Assembly (NCBI RefSeq): GCF_963924675.1
Contig: NC_089225.1
Coordinates: 86,153,951-86,217,950, forward strand
Source: Phocoena phocoena
Taxonomy: Eukaryota > Chordata > Mammalia > Artiodactyla > Phocoenidae
Direction of reading: 5' to 3'
DNA length: 64,000 nucleotides
Shown: one piece after another, positions 34,825-47,440 of the stretch
Position numbering within the stretch: the stretch's first letter is position 1
Layout: each line of letters starts with the position of its first letter
Made by a program: the position numbers and the translations under genes
The notes under the pieces: generated by a model
The model's input: the letters and a program-made list of their open reading frames with translations, nothing else
What the model was told of the DNA's origin: nothing
Database searches by the model: none

Positions 34825-37199
34825 GAGTTTAGTCAGTGGAGGAACAAACTAGCCCCTGTTCTCATTGTTTTCATTTCCTCGTTTGCTCCCCGACAGCACT
34901 TTCAGGAGTGGAAGGAAACATTAAGTGCCATTCGTACATCCCGTTCTGCAAGCATGGGCTAAGGAACGAGACATGGGTCATCTTTTCTCTCCTTCTTGGG
35001 AATCCCGAAGTAATAAAAAGGTAAAGAGGATGTCAAGAATCATCTAAAATCTTTTCTCTAGTTGGAAGCCAGGGACTCTGGGCTGCTGTCCGTGGAGGAG
35101 GGATGCATACCAATTACACACCGAGGGCATTAGGTGAACTCATTTCACCTCTAATGGTCCACGTTCTGATGCAGCAGGATTTCATTCCAGCAACAGAGCC
35201 GTAAACATTTACCACAAAACAAATCGTCGCTCTATTGATTGCTGAGTATCTGCTTCTTCCTTCCCTTTCCAAATTAGCTCAGATTTATGGCAATTCTCTT
35301 CCTGTTCCCTGAGCTACCTGCCTCATCCCTGAGGTGGTGTGGGTCAGAGGAAGGAGATAAGCAGGAATCTGTATCTGTACATTTTCAGGAAGAGCTTTCA
35401 CAATCATTTTTAAAATTCCTTCTTTGCTGCTATATTTCCCTGCTAGGTCTTCCACAGGCCTATTTTTAGAATAGCTTCCTCAGAATATATAAAAGCCCAT
35501 ATTCTCCAACTGTGACATGAATTCTTTCCTCTCCTTCAGTTGATAAAATATGGATGTAAAACTGAGCTTAGCTCAAGGGGCTTTGCTGGCAGACAGCAGA
35601 CTCACATGGGCCCCTCCAAGCTCTCAGTCCCAGGGGACTTGTGCTTGAAGGATGCACTTCAATGGCATAAAGGCGGCAAAGGTTTAAGAAACAAATAGGA
35701 CTTGACCCAGAGAGGGTGTCATTGGTGTCTCAGAAGCCAAGGTCAGGGCCCAGTCTGGGGTCTTCTTAAGCCCAAAGTGTTAGGTAAGTTGTTAGGTCCT
35801 AGTAACAGGCTGGCATTCCTAGGCCCTGGTTAGGACCTCTGCCAGGGACCATCTTAGCACAGGGCATGAGCTGCCAAGGCCAACTGAGAGGATTGAGTCA
35901 AAAGCAACAAAATCAAAACGCACTGTCCCCAAAGAGTTACCACCAGAGGTCTTATCTAAGAAAAGACCCAGAGAAGGTCCATCTCAACACATTTTCAGGA
36001 GAAGGTTCCTGGGACTTAACCTGATCAGCTACCTCCTTGGAAGTCACTCAGATGGGGCTGTCCTTTGCTTCGGTCCCATTATGAAGTCATTTGCCTACAC
36101 TGTGGCTCCGCAGTGATGGGCAAAGAACGCCTGCCTGACTCCTTACCCCTCCCCCTTCCTGAGGCCTGAGCCACCTACTTTCCTATCCATAGTCCCCATG
36201 TCTCTCATCTTCCTTGCACTTAAAGTCTTTTCTTGTGAAAGGTTGGAATACACTCATTCACATTAAGGTACACATCATGGATAAAGTATAGAGTTACCTC
36301 TTCCTGGCTAGTTGAAGTTTTAAAATAGGGAAGTGTTTAGGCAAAAAAAATTTTTTTACTAGTAGAATATCAGGTGCCTGGAAGCTGGTTGGAAGAATAT
36401 TTTGGGGGCTGAGTTGTGTGTATGTGTGCATGTACAGGTGGTGGGCTGCGGATCCCAGGAAACATGCTGTGAAGGTGAACACATCTTTTGATGCCATGTT
36501 TCATAGTATGCATTTGTTTCTAGGCATTGATTGATTGGGAGAGGACACAAGGAAAGGGTGATTTCCTTGCTGCAGTCAACGCCCAGTGTTCAGGGCTCCA
36601 TTCCCAGCATAATGGCATGACCTGGCCATGAGCCCATCCACTGAGAGTGCCTTGCCCTGAGGGAAGATGGGTGCTCCAAGGATGGGAAAGCAAGGCAGAG
36701 AATGCATGCTTACTCCACTCACGGCTCCATTATCTTCCTCCTAAGAGACCTCTGGGTCCTTAAGTAACTTCCCAGTCGTCAAATCAGTCTTTATTAAATT
36801 TTCACATGCACTTAGTTTTAGATTCAATTTGAAATGTGCTCCAAGGATCATCATATGGACTAAATAATTAGCTAAAGAGAAACGGTACAGAAAAGATTTT
36901 ACAGAATGATGCCTCTCCAATACCACCAAGAGTAACTGAGGCTTTCAATGTAACACAATGATGTGTGTGTTTATTTTGAATTATACATTTATTTTCACTT
37001 ATATTTAAAGAGGAAAGAGTCAAATCAGTGGTTTCAGGAAATTTTTGCTTAGGACAAAGCTAAAACAGGTATTTAAGATTTTAAAAAGTGGGTCTATTTA
37101 AAGAAAAATATTAAGGAAGTATTAGAGCAAAGATATCACAAGAATCTTGAGGGCCATACTCAAGTGACTAAAGTTTAAGAAACAATGTCAAGACTGGTT
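34825..37199. other. No gene seen
   Basis: Unassigned intergenic sequence, notably poor in young repeats. Confidence 0.5.
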
Positions 37200-37370
37200 G
37201 AGCATTACTGTGTATCCACAACCCTGGGTTGACTCCTGTTCTACAAAGGACATGCTGTATGACATTGGGCAGGTTGCCACCTCTCTGAGCCCCGGTATAC
37301 TCAAGTACAATGGTGCATTGAAGGAGATCTCCAAGATCCCTTCCAATTCTAGCAAGTGATGCTTTATTTC
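37200..37370 (+). mobile_element. MIR SINE
   Basis: GACATTGGGCAGGTTGCCAC, CTCTCTGAGCCCCGGTATAC and the GATCCCTTCCAATTCTAGCA end. Confidence 0.6.
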
Positions 37371-37494
37371 TATTATAGGTTACCGTCTGTGACTAAAGGT
37401 AAGGAAATTGGGAAATAAAGTCAGTGTTGTCAATGGTGATGTTATTGATAGACACACATAAGCATCAGGTTGGCTCCTGGGTCACTGAGGAGCA

Positions 37495-37625
37495 GTGAGG
37501 GGCAGAGGAAAGTCGAGTCAGGGGACCTACGAGCCAGTGCTGTCACTTACTGTGTCCCCTGGGCCTTCACAAAGTCACATGCCCTCTTTCAGTCCTAGTT
37601 TCTCTATTTGTGAAGGCAAAGCGTC
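37495..37625 (+). mobile_element. MIR SINE fragment
   Basis: AGTGCTGTCACTTACTGTGT, CAAAGTCACATGCCCTC and CCTAGTTTCTCTATTTGTGA. Confidence 0.6.
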
Positions 37626-37746
37626 ATGGTTGTAAATGATACCTATTCTATTACTATGCAGTCTTGCTGGACGGCTCAAATGCAGTGTACACGAAGGGAA
37701 AATTATAATCAAACAAATCTTGTTCTTCCCCAACCTTGTAGCTCTT

Positions 37747-37949
37747 TTTTTTTTTTTGCGGTACGCGGGCCTCTCACTGTTGTCGCCTCTCCCATCACGG
37801 AGCACAGGCTCCGGACGCGCAGGCTCAGCGGCCATGGCTCACGGGCCCAGCCGCTCCGCGGCATGTGAGATCTTCCCCGACCGCGCACAAACCCGTGTCC
37901 CCTGCATCGGCAGGCGGACTCTCAACCACTGCGCCACCAGGGAAGCCCC
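37747..37949 (-). mobile_element. CHR-type cetacean SINE
   Basis: Reverse-oriented full copy. Target duplication TTGTAGCTCTTTT on both sides (from 37736 and from 37950). Confidence 0.96.
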
Positions 37950-37962
37950 TTGTAGCTCTTTT

Positions 37963-40164
37963 GTCATTTCAGTATTTTTAAATGTAGTGGGGTAGTACGT
38001 ATAATTATGTTAATTTTAAGATCAGGCAGAATTTTAAGAAAACAATAGGTTAAATTGACATTCAAGCCAGTCAGTACTGATAGTTTTGAACAGCTGGGAT
38101 AAAATGTTTAATGTTGAAGAAGGAATCACAAATGGGCTTATCAAGGGTAACCCAAAAAACTATCATCATTCACGAGTCACCTCAAAATCTCATTTCAGTT
38201 AAAAGTTTTAACCATCTCCCCTTCTAAACCTATGATCCTAAGTGGAAGATGATCTAGCTATAATAAATTATTTATCAATTCCACCGAGCTCTGCTTTTTA
38301 CAAGGTTCCTTTCCATTAGCACAGAATTTCCAGTCGGATACATAACCTCAGATTAGAGCTGTCACAAAGCCTATGCACTTTACTCCCCTAGGTTTACCCA
38401 GGTTACACGTTCGGACTACTGCCTGTTGAACTAGAATTACACTTATATTTTGCACTTACTAAGTGGCCAAGCTTGCTTCTCTGATCTGTGAGTTGACGAG
38501 GAGACAAATATTGCTAGAAGGCAACACAAAGAACCTGCAACTCGCCAATAGGGAGGACACAGCAGAGGAAGTAGAGTCACTCGGGGTAAAGACTGGAGTC
38601 ATTTAGTTTGGGGGTCAGACAACCTGACAGTCTGGAATCATCCCTGAATTATGTTACACGGCAAAAACGGATGCTAGAAAAATTGTGAAGTGGGTAATGT
38701 ATTTTTAGACATATTTTAAATAAAAGTTATGTCTCTAAATGTGGAAGCTTCAGTCATCTAGAATATTCACTTATGTAAACCATCTCCTTTCCTTGTGGCA
38801 AAAATATTAGACTTACCAGCTTCCCGCCTTATCATCTCAGTGGGGTGTAGGTTGTCCCCCACCTAAAATGTTCAATTTGATATGCTTTGACATGTCAGGC
38901 TTATTCTTACGGAAAAATAAGCCATGCTCTAAGTAACACTGCAAAACTATCTTATCCTTCCTCGCGCAAAGAAATTTCTGAGCCAATGACTTTGGTTATG
39001 AGATGGTTAAATTACTCAGCTAGGCATGGACCTACTAAATGACCAGGGACCAGGAGGTGGGGCTGTGGACTCCAGGGCTGGTTCTCTTCCCACTGGAGCC
39101 TGTAGCTTCTTGTCAGCTGGCTTTGGGTTGCCCTTTTGCCCAGCTCACTTGCTTACTTGAAAGATGTGGCCGCAGATCTTTACAACTTTCAAAACCATTT
39201 TCCCGGCCCCTGACGCATCTACTGTTCTCTTTCCCTTAAGTTTTATTAGGGTGAGGCCACAAGCACTCAGCCTCCCTTCCCAGCCCCCTGCAACACTCCT
39301 CACATCTGTTTTCCTGTTCAGAGATATGCATGTGCCCAGGCAGCAAGTTTGGTCACCATAGTCACGATCTTTAATGTGAAAATTGATCGAAAAGTTTCTC
39401 GTCACATTCGTCTGAGGAGGGATAGAAGTGATTCACCACTGCATCCGTTTCCCTAAGTCCAAAGCGTGAAAAGAAAGCTTGAGTAGCACTGTGTCCAGTG
39501 TAGGTGACAAATGTGTTCGTTTGTTGCTCCCAGTTAATGATACCACTTTTCTCGGAGATTCGCCCTGCAAGGGGTGCTGGGATTGTAACAGCAGTTAGGT
39601 TCTCTACCTTTCTGCTTACTTGGATGTTCTTTCCTGGAAGTCGTGTGGGGAAGAGAAGATTTTAGTAAGTATTCTTTTCAGTTCTGAGAATTCTCCCTAG
39701 GCCTTCCATCTCCCTCTTGTCAGTGTTTGCGGCTGCTTAGATCTGCATCTACCTTCTCGTACTTACGCCTAGCCACCCACATGGCTCTGCCTCTGGTTAG
39801 CCTTCTCTTCCCCCACTTTGTCACCAAACTCCTATAAATTGATTCCTTAACCCCTCACCTCAATTATTCCTTCTCACATTTGCCTTCTTCTCTCCTGCAC
39901 CAAGTGGTTCAAGTTACCCTTTCCAAGGCTGCTCCATTTAATGCTATCCCAGAACAAACCTTCCCCTTCTCTCACCAAATAAACTGCTTTCAATAAGCTG
40001 CTCCTAACCCCCTAAACAAATGACATCCCACAACCCACCTCGTTCGAAAATATTGCTTTTCATAACCTCCAACCATTTGCTCTCTACCTCCCCTTAAAGA
40101 AATAAACTGTCTTTAGTGTTCCTTCTTATCTGGGCCCTGAGCTATCTCACTGAAACCATAAAAT

Positions 40165-40166
<2 letters not shown>
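37963..40166. other. No gene seen, region just past the KLF7 3' end
   Basis: Unassigned, without recognised repeats. If transcripts extend past 40404, a longer KLF7 3'UTR would lie here. Confidence 0.45.

Positions 40167-40211
<45 letters not shown>
40167..40211. repeat. (CA)n microsatellite just downstream of KLF7
   Basis: About 22 CA units, ending in CCCCC, roughly 170 bp beyond the candidate KLF7 cleavage site. Confidence 0.96.
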
Positions 40212-40212
<1 letters not shown>

Positions 40213-40403
40213 CCAACAGCCTCCCAAATGAAGAAAAATACCTAATACAATCTCTTGCCTTCCCTTTTTCTCTCTGAGAAAGAAAACTCTCATGAGGTAT
40301 ATAAGGACCCGTTTGGATCTCTCTGAGGATTTTTTTTTCTCCCTGGTGAGATAAGCTAAGGAGAAGTACAGTAAGGCATTCCAAGGCCAAACACATTCTA
40401 CTG

Positions 40404-40409
40404 TTTATT
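40404..40409 (-). terminator. KLF7: Candidate distal poly(A) signal of KLF7
   Basis: Plus-strand TTTATT is AATAAA on the minus strand (context GTGTAATAAACAGTAG). It closes the AT-rich, repeat-free distal 3'UTR and lies about 6.2 kb after the stop. Cleavage would be expected 15-25 nt further along, near 40380-40390. A (CA)n microsatellite (40167-40211) and repeat-bearing intergenic DNA follow. Confidence 0.55.
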
Positions 40410-41018
40410 ACACATATTACATTCTTAAATAAAAATGCGTCACATAACATTTTTTGCATAGATATCTTACAATATACCAATTTAAAAAAGAATTATGAAA
40501 CAGACCAGTAACAAAAATAAATTTTTTCTTCATTAATAATTTTGTAACATTAACATACCACCATCATATAATACAAATAATAGTTTTAAATCTTAAGACT
40601 TTTGTACAGCAAAAAAACTTGACAAAGTAATATATTTATATATATATATAAAAAGCTTAAAAAAAATAAAATGTCAAAAAAAGGCATAACCGAGGGCTAT
40701 AAGACTGGGTACTTCTGTGATATATTATAAATACCAGAGAAGGCCTGAGAGAGAGCACGTGACCGAGGGAGGTGTGGGAGGGGCAGGGCTGGGAGTAGAT
40801 CTCTCCAAACACACTTGTTAGACACGTCTGGCAAAAAGAAAACGCACAGTGCAAAAATAAAGTTCTTCAAGCAACTGTTACGAGCATGATAGAGAGTTGA
40901 AAGAAAAGTGGCAGTGGCTGGGAGGTTGCATGGTAGGAGGAGGGAGAGGGTGACAGGAGAGAAGGAGTTTGGGGGGCATTTATGGAAAGGAAGGGGGAGG
41001 CTTCAAAAACATTAAACA

Positions 41019-41024
41019 TTTATT
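41019..41024 (-). terminator. KLF7: Possible alternative poly(A) signal of KLF7
   Basis: An AATAAA hexamer on the minus strand, about 600 nt before the distal signal. It would give a 3'UTR of roughly 5.6 kb. Hexamer presence alone is weak evidence. A third hexamer at 45725-45730 would give a 3'UTR of about 0.9 kb. Confidence 0.3.
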
Positions 41025-44000
41025 TTTGCCTCTGTGTTAGCAAGGAGATCTTGGCCGTAACAGGTGTATTTTTCCTCCCTGGAATGAAGCAGAAGTGAAA
41101 GATCAAGAAATTCAACTAAATCTGGGTTTAGATAGAAAATGCATGCTGAGAAAAACAAAAACAAAAAGGTTGAGGACCAGCCAGTGAGCCCCAAAGCCTT
41201 TCGGGACCTAGATTTGCAGAAATCATTCTGCCTCGGGTCCAAAGGCCTAGGATTAAAATGTCCCCTCTCCCCACCCTCAGCCCCTCCCCTCTACGTGGAA
41301 CTCCCAGTGTGTTTTCAATATACTGGCAATTATAAGCATCCATCCCCCCCAAAAGATATTAGGCACTGGTGGCTACTCCTCGTAAACGTCAGTAGCCTAA
41401 CTGTTTTCCTTCTGCGAAGGTACATTAGGTACACATGCACACGTGTCTAGCTGCGTGCACACATACCACCCTCATTATTCTGACGTGGGGTGCATTTTAT
41501 GGCAGTAGACAGAAGCTGGAGTCAAAGCAGTTTACGATTCCAAAGCTCACAGTTGAAAAAAATTGTATAAACAGTCCCCAACAAAGAACACATCAACCTT
41601 CCCTCGTGACTGCTGAGAGGGAGCCCTGTTTGAAAAGAGTATCTCGTTTGGGATATTTGTGAAGTGACGGCCTAGGATTTCTCTCTCCGTTTTTGATACC
41701 TGTTTCCCGAGGACTTATACGTAAATGCAAAACACCTGAAGAAGACAGTACTATACTGGAAGGGTGCACGGAAGAAAGTTAATTGCAGCTTTAGTTTTCC
41801 CTTTTCCAGGATCTATTAGGAATCAACAGAGGAGATTTAAGCCAGTGTTAAAAGCAAGAGAAAACCCTGAAGCCTCAGGCAGTTCATCATGGGATCTCAC
41901 ATTTACAAGCAGTTTTTGCTTCCTTTGACACATTTTCGTTGTTCCGTCTCAAGTCTTCCCAAAGATCCTCATTGAGGAAAGTAGGCCATCAAAGAGGCAT
42001 CGATGTATACTCAGGCCAGCCCCTTTTCAAACTGAGATATCACCATGTTTACCGAAATGTAATCCAGACCCGGAATGCAAATTCTCTCCTCCTCCCTCCA
42101 CCCCACACTTGGCAGTGGCCACTTCCGGAAGATGCCAGAGGACGCTTCCGCAAGTAGATTTCAACCAGGTTCTACTTAACGGATTTTCACTTTGGCAAAG
42201 ATCTGGGTGCAAAACTGCGGCCAGAAATGCTGGCCCTCATAAGATTTTTTTCAAAAAGAAACAATGAACCTGATTTTTGTAGTTAAATATGTTGCATCTC
42301 TGACTTTCCCAACCTTCTTCCTTCTCCTAAAACCAACTCATGCAAAAGAAAAGCCAAAAGCACTTTGCACTATATTTTAGATTTTATGAAGTGACTTCCA
42401 TAGAGGAAATCATTTTGAATCAATAAAACTTAATCACTAAGATTTGTTGTTCTTGCCATTTGAGTTCATTTCTTTTGACTTTGCCGTAGAATTCAGGAGT
42501 TGGGGCTATAGGCAGAATGTTCTGAATGCACTGGCTGAGCCACCCTGAAAGTCCCATTTTTTTCCCCTTTGATGCAAATAGACGTGGCTAATCTGGAAGC
42601 TTATCTCAAACTGAGATCCTTAAAAAGAAAATCTTCTCTGGCTTCTAGGTTCAAAGAAGAGTTTTTAAAACATAGGAATCAGTTCTGCTAATCATGCGTG
42701 AGGTTGGCCGTCTTTTTTTACCCTGTTATCATCAGGCAATCAAAGATGTGAAAAGGGCACAAGAGGTGCAGGAGGGGAGGACAGGGGATACTTGAAGGGC
42801 TTTGCAAGGGAGAGCACAGAGAGGAGAGGGAAATGGTCAGCATGAAGTTCATTCTGGGGGTCTCCGATATTTTTATAAAATGCAGCTCTGTCATGGAATC
42901 CAAACATCTCTTTTTCGGGACATAATACTCATCACCACCAGGCATTAAGCTGGGCAATGAACCATCAATGGGGCAGGAGGCCAGTAGCCAGGAGCAGCAT
43001 TATAATGTCAGGTTTCCACATCTTTGACTTACAGCCGTGTGGTAGGAGAAAGAAGCACAAACTGAAATAAAGAAAACTGTCAATGGCTTCGAAACACTCT
43101 TTTCCTATACGTCAAACTCTGAACCCTGGATAAACCGAGCTTGAGAGGACAACCTCAAGAAACACCGTGCCAGGTTTTTCCTTTCAAATTTGAGATCCCC
43201 TGGAATGTTGGACGGTAACAATTTAAACGAGAAAGCGGTTTACTGTATTTCAAAGGTCCGTTAAAGCACTGTTCTAAATAACCTGTCCTCTTGGAAGCAA
43301 ACTAGCTTCAGGTTATTTCTTGGAAAGCCTGTTCATGCCAGCAGGCTCTTTCCAACCATCTCTGCCATTTCAGAGATGATGGACACTTGATCACAAATCC
43401 ATTTCCAAAATGATTGGGGCTACTTGCCCCCCACCCCACCCACCACGGACAGGACTGGTTATCATTCAGAGGTGTCAATCGGGCTAGAGAAGAACAGTTT
43501 CAAAGCCATACACTTAGCGCCCACCAAATTCTCAGGCCAATTCTCACAGTCAACAAATACCTGAAGCAAGCAAGCCAGCCCCACCATCGAGGTTCAGTGC
43601 ACCCTGCTCAGAGAAAGGTCAGGAGCAGATTACAAAGGACCTCACTGATACAAAAGAGAGAGAAACTGCCGAACATTTCAGACGCTGATGAAGACCAAAT
43701 GCCCTTTGTTCTGCCACGTTCAAATGAGATCTTTTCAAGACCACAGATGACAACGGGAAGCGAGCAAGCAATGATTACTCTTTTGCATTTTTTTTAAACT
43801 TTTTTTTTAATAGAGCCTTGCATTGGTCAGTTCAAAAATTAAATTAAGTATTATAAACCCTTAATAATAATAGCATTTCGAGAGGCAAGAGCAACTCCAG
43901 CTGGGCAGAGAACGTTTGTAAATCGTGGCAGCCATGGCTAACGCCATCACTGGTGTGTGCGTGCAGTCATGCTGGAGGCTGCTCTAGAAAGGGAAATCAA

Positions 44001-44354
44001 CGAACCAACAAAACCTGGGGTGTCTAAAGTTTCATCTAGTGCACTGACTGGAGGCGCTACAGTCTAATACAGCTGAGAGACAAGGTCCCTCACACATCCT
44101 TCATTGAGAAAGGATGCACCACACATTCATATATAATCCCATGGTCCGCCCTGATGGACTGGCTACAAATGCACTCGAATGCAGTCGAGAACTATGAGAT
44201 TGTCAGCAAGCAGTGCTCCAGAAATGGTTTCTAAGTCATGTCTAGTTTTAAATCTTTGGAATAAAACTGATTTTTTAAAATACCCTCCTACTAACATATA
44301 CATAATTGCCTCTGGCAAATGGGCAGATTTTGTGTGTATGTGTGTTTAGGGTGG

Positions 44355-44431
44355 TTTTTCTTTTTTTTGCTGTTTTTTTTTTTTTGTTGTTTCATTTTTC
44401 TTTTTTTTTTTTTCTTTTTTTTCTTTTTTTT
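44355..44431. repeat. T-rich (A-rich in mRNA) block in the KLF7 3'UTR
   Basis: Several T runs of 6-14 separated by single C or G bases. In the mRNA it would be an interrupted poly(A)-like stretch, a possible internal oligo(dT) priming site. Confidence 0.9.
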
Positions 44432-46385
44432 GGTCTAAATTGAAAAAAGGAAAAAGGGAAAGAAAACTTTAAGGGCCAGACCTCAGAATGCCCCAAGTGT
44501 CCAATTGGCAGCTACAGCATTTGTGATAAGGAGGCTCCTTTGCCCTCAGACGAGTAGTTTCAACATGTCAGTGAAATCAAAGTTTGCAGAAAGCTGAGAA
44601 ACCAAATGCCAAGGATCTTGAAGGTTGCTGTCATAAATGTATCTGTGTTTCTTACATTATTATTTCCTTTCAAAGACTTCACTTTTGCATCCCAAATAGG
44701 TATGGGGTGGCATTTTAACAGTCAATGAGTCAAACAGTCAAGGAGGGCAGGAGGGGAGCCAGCTGGATGAAGGAGCAGCAACCATGGGTGGACCAAATGC
44801 CATTTTTGTTTTTTTAGACGTGTCTTGAAGGGATGGTCCCAGAATATACAAAATATACAATCTGCCCTAAAACCACCCCGCTTGCTTGCATAGGCCATTT
44901 AATGGTCCTAAAGGCAGTCTTTGGAGTTGAGGCCAGTGCCAGCTAGCTAAGAATGCGGGTAGATGGAGGCCGATATTGGATTGTGTGTGTGGGATGGAAA
45001 GTGAGGCATGTAACCCCCTCGGCGTCAGCTTGCAGAGTAAGAGTGAGGCCTCTGTTGATCCCGGGTGCTCTAGGTCACAAGTCATGGTGGGCCTAGCCAA
45101 AAAAAAAAAAAAAAATCAGAAATATGTCTCTCTTTTTAGACAGAGCATGAGAGAAATATCTCAACCCTTTCTTTAAATGTCCACCCTTCATTCCCACAAT
45201 GGCATTTTGAACTGTGTGTTTTAACACGTGGGGTGATACAACTCAGTGGGTATGAGAGAGGAAGAAAGGGTGATGGTTTTTGAAGTCACTAGACTTGGGA
45301 GGCATCCTCTGTTCTCCCCACTCCTGGAAAGAGTGATATTTTTGGCTTTTTGTCAGGTCGTAACCCAGAGTTAGGTTAAGTATGCAGCTGCCCTTTGAGA
45401 CTAGCAACATCTATGCTGAAACTGGTTATAGGGTAGCAATGACATACAGCACAGGGTTGATCACTGTAAGCTGAGGTCAGGATGCCTCAAGGGGGATGAG
45501 AAAAGTGTGATGTCCCATCTGATTGGCTGCTTCGAGAGCTGGACATCCAGGTGCCGAGAGAGAGTCCTGGAGAGGTTTAGTCCATGGAGAAAAGATAAAA
45601 CATTTAAGCTTCCAAATAAGCTTTTCAAGTTTTCGTTAGCAAAAAACAGAGATTAAAAAGAAAAAATCTAGCACTGGCAATAAGGTGAGGCTCAAGGGAT
45701 ATACTGTGATTTATCATCAAGGACTTTATTCTCTTGGCCACTTTGCAGTCATGCTAGAAGTTTCCAGAATCCCTAGTGCATATGGTGTGCAAGAGAGTCA
45801 AAAAGTAAGAAAAGAAAACTCCTCCCTGGAGAGTGAAGTCTAGAGAAATGCAGGCCAGAAAGGTGTAAGGAGTTATTCCAGAGTCTGCCGCCACTAAGGC
45901 CGTTGGTATCAACTGGATAGATCTCAATAGTACTAAGAAGAACCAAAACTGATCAACAGTTCTGTGAGGAAGTCGGACGCACGGAATAGTAGGACTTTTC
46001 ACACACAAAGGACAAATAAACCAAGAGTTAATTTTGGCTACCAAACTGCAATTTGGTTTTCTAGGTCATTTTCCCCAACTATTTAAAAAGAAACATTAGT
46101 GCTACACATATGCAACTTTAAGACGTTGTATTCTCCTATCAAGTTGCACTGAGAAGCAAGTTAAATAAGCCCCTCTTACTGCCGTCCACCTGCAGAGACG
46201 TCATATCCATTTTCTTTGATTTCCATTGGCAACAGCAGGAAATAATTCCAATAGTGCTGAAGTAAGCAGCCAGACTGCCTTGCTGAGTTCACCTGGTTTC
46301 CTTCTTCTTCGTCTTCTACCATCTGGCTAGGGCAAGGCATAAAGAATAGACGTATATATTTTAAATATAGCTGAGTGCATGACAG

Positions 46386-46463
46386 TGTGTGTGTGTGCGC
46401 GTGTGTTGTGTGTCTATGTGTGAGTGCGTGTGTGCGTGTCTGTGTGTGTCTGTGCGTGTGTGT
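46386..46463. repeat. Imperfect (TG)n tract in the KLF7 3'UTR
   Basis: Alternating purine-pyrimidine run with TGCG and TGTC interruptions, starting about 130 nt after the stop codon. In the KLF7 mRNA sense it is CA-rich. Confidence 0.93.
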
Positions 46464-46594
46464 ACACAGAGGTTTAATAAGTGAGAACTTTCTTCTGCGA
46501 GGCAATGGGTCCCCGCCTGAAGTCCAGCCCCCTGCCTCATGGCATTTCCTTCAGACAATGGCCGGCGCCATGGCAACTGTGGCCTTTAGGTTTT

Positions 46595-46646
46595 TTAGAT
46601 ATGTCTCTTCATATGGAGGGCAAGATGGTCAGACCTGGAAAAACAC
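46595..46646 (-). CDS. KLF7: KLF7 terminal coding exon: rest of zinc finger 3, C-terminus and stop
   Basis: The first base completes the Arg codon split by the intron. Sixteen further codons give CFSRSDHLALHMKRHI, then TAA (plus-strand TTA at 46595-46597). This supplies the helix and the two histidines (H-x3-H) that complete finger 3, whose cysteines lie in the preceding exon. The acceptor on the minus strand is TTTCCTAG directly before GTGTTTTTCC. The protein ends right after the last zinc-binding histidine plus Ile, as is typical of the KLF6/KLF7 subgroup. The coding segment is too short (52 nt) to show up as a long ORF and was found by splice-phase matching with the upstream exon. The same exon continues into the long 3'UTR. 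Confidence 0.95.
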
Positions 46647-46770
46647 CTAGGAAACATAAAAATAACAAGGATATTAGAGAGATCTGGGTAAATAACTTCC
46701 ATCACCCCTTAGAAAACAATTAGCCCTACCTTAAAGAGAGGCAGTGCGTGTGTGTTGAGAAATAAGGTGT

Positions 46771-47018
46771 GTAGAGAAGGTGAGCTCAGGAGTCAGACTG
46801 CTTGGGTTCAAATCCCAGCTCTTCCAGTAGCTGTATGACTCCGAGCACCTTAACCTCTCTGTACCTTAATTCCTCCTTAGTAAAATGGGGATGATTACAG
46901 CACTTACTTCATAGATTGGTTGTGAGGATTAAATGAGATGATCTATGTAAAGTGCTTAGAAAATTCTCTGGCACGTGGTAAGATCTCGATGAATATTAAC
47001 TATTATTATCGAAATTGT
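46771..47018 (+). mobile_element. MIR SINE, nearly complete, in KLF7 intron 3
   Basis: CAGGAGTCAGACTGCTTGGG, TTCAAATCCCAGCTCTTCCA, GTAAAATGGGGATGATTACA and TTGTGAGGATTAAATGAGAT, ending TATTAACTATTATTATC. It starts about 120 bp from the last coding segment. Confidence 0.88.
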
Positions 47019-47279
47019 CATTATTAAAGAAGAAATGAATGTAAAAGTGTGTTGGAAATGACGTGTCATGTCCGTATAGGGTAAATAAAGAATGATTAGC
47101 CTGTACCATTGAATGATGAAACTCTAACATTTGAACACCCAGATTTCAGTCCTAAGCTTTACAATGGAAGCCCAGAAATGCTGCCTGTGATACCTGCAGG
47201 TCTATATAGACACTCTATATTCAAGTCGAGAAAAAGCTCATGTTTATTAAGGATGGTATCATATGCAGGCATGTGCTAG

Positions 47280-47440
47280 CTCTTTCCCCAATCTCATCCC
47301 AATAATATCCTCAGCAGTCTTCCATGGTAAATCTTTGCACCCCTTTTGTGTGCATGTTCTAAATAAGGACACTGAGGCTTGGGTCACACAGCCAGTGAGT
47401 GGCAGCCATGGGGTGAGAACCCAGGCAGATCTATAAGCCC
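47280..47440 (-). mobile_element. MIR SINE, reverse orientation
   Basis: AAATAAGGACACTGAGGCTT, GGGTCACACAGCCAGTGAGT and the GGTGAGAACCCAGGCAGAT end. Confidence 0.7.

Larger units (their letters stand above)
40385..46594 (-). other. KLF7: KLF7 3'UTR, about 6.2 kb
   Basis: This is sequence downstream of the KLF7 stop codon on the minus strand, with no SINE, L1, L2 or MIR recognised. That contrasts with the repeat-rich DNA on both sides and fits constraint on a long conserved 3'UTR. It contains a TG-rich microsatellite near its start (46386-46463), a homopolymer-rich block at 44355-44431 (poly(A)-rich in the RNA), a run at 45101-45115 and an AT-rich distal segment (40490-40680). AATAAA-type signals on the minus strand occur at 45725-45730, 41019-41024 and 40404-40409, so short and long isoforms are possible. 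ORFs inside this block on either strand have no recognisable domain and are treated as chance. The exact 3' end is inferred. Confidence 0.75.

Noticed and set aside
43414..43797. 127-codon plus-strand ORF
   Set aside because: Lies antisense to the KLF7 3'UTR with no recognisable domain. It may reflect constraint on the UTR only.
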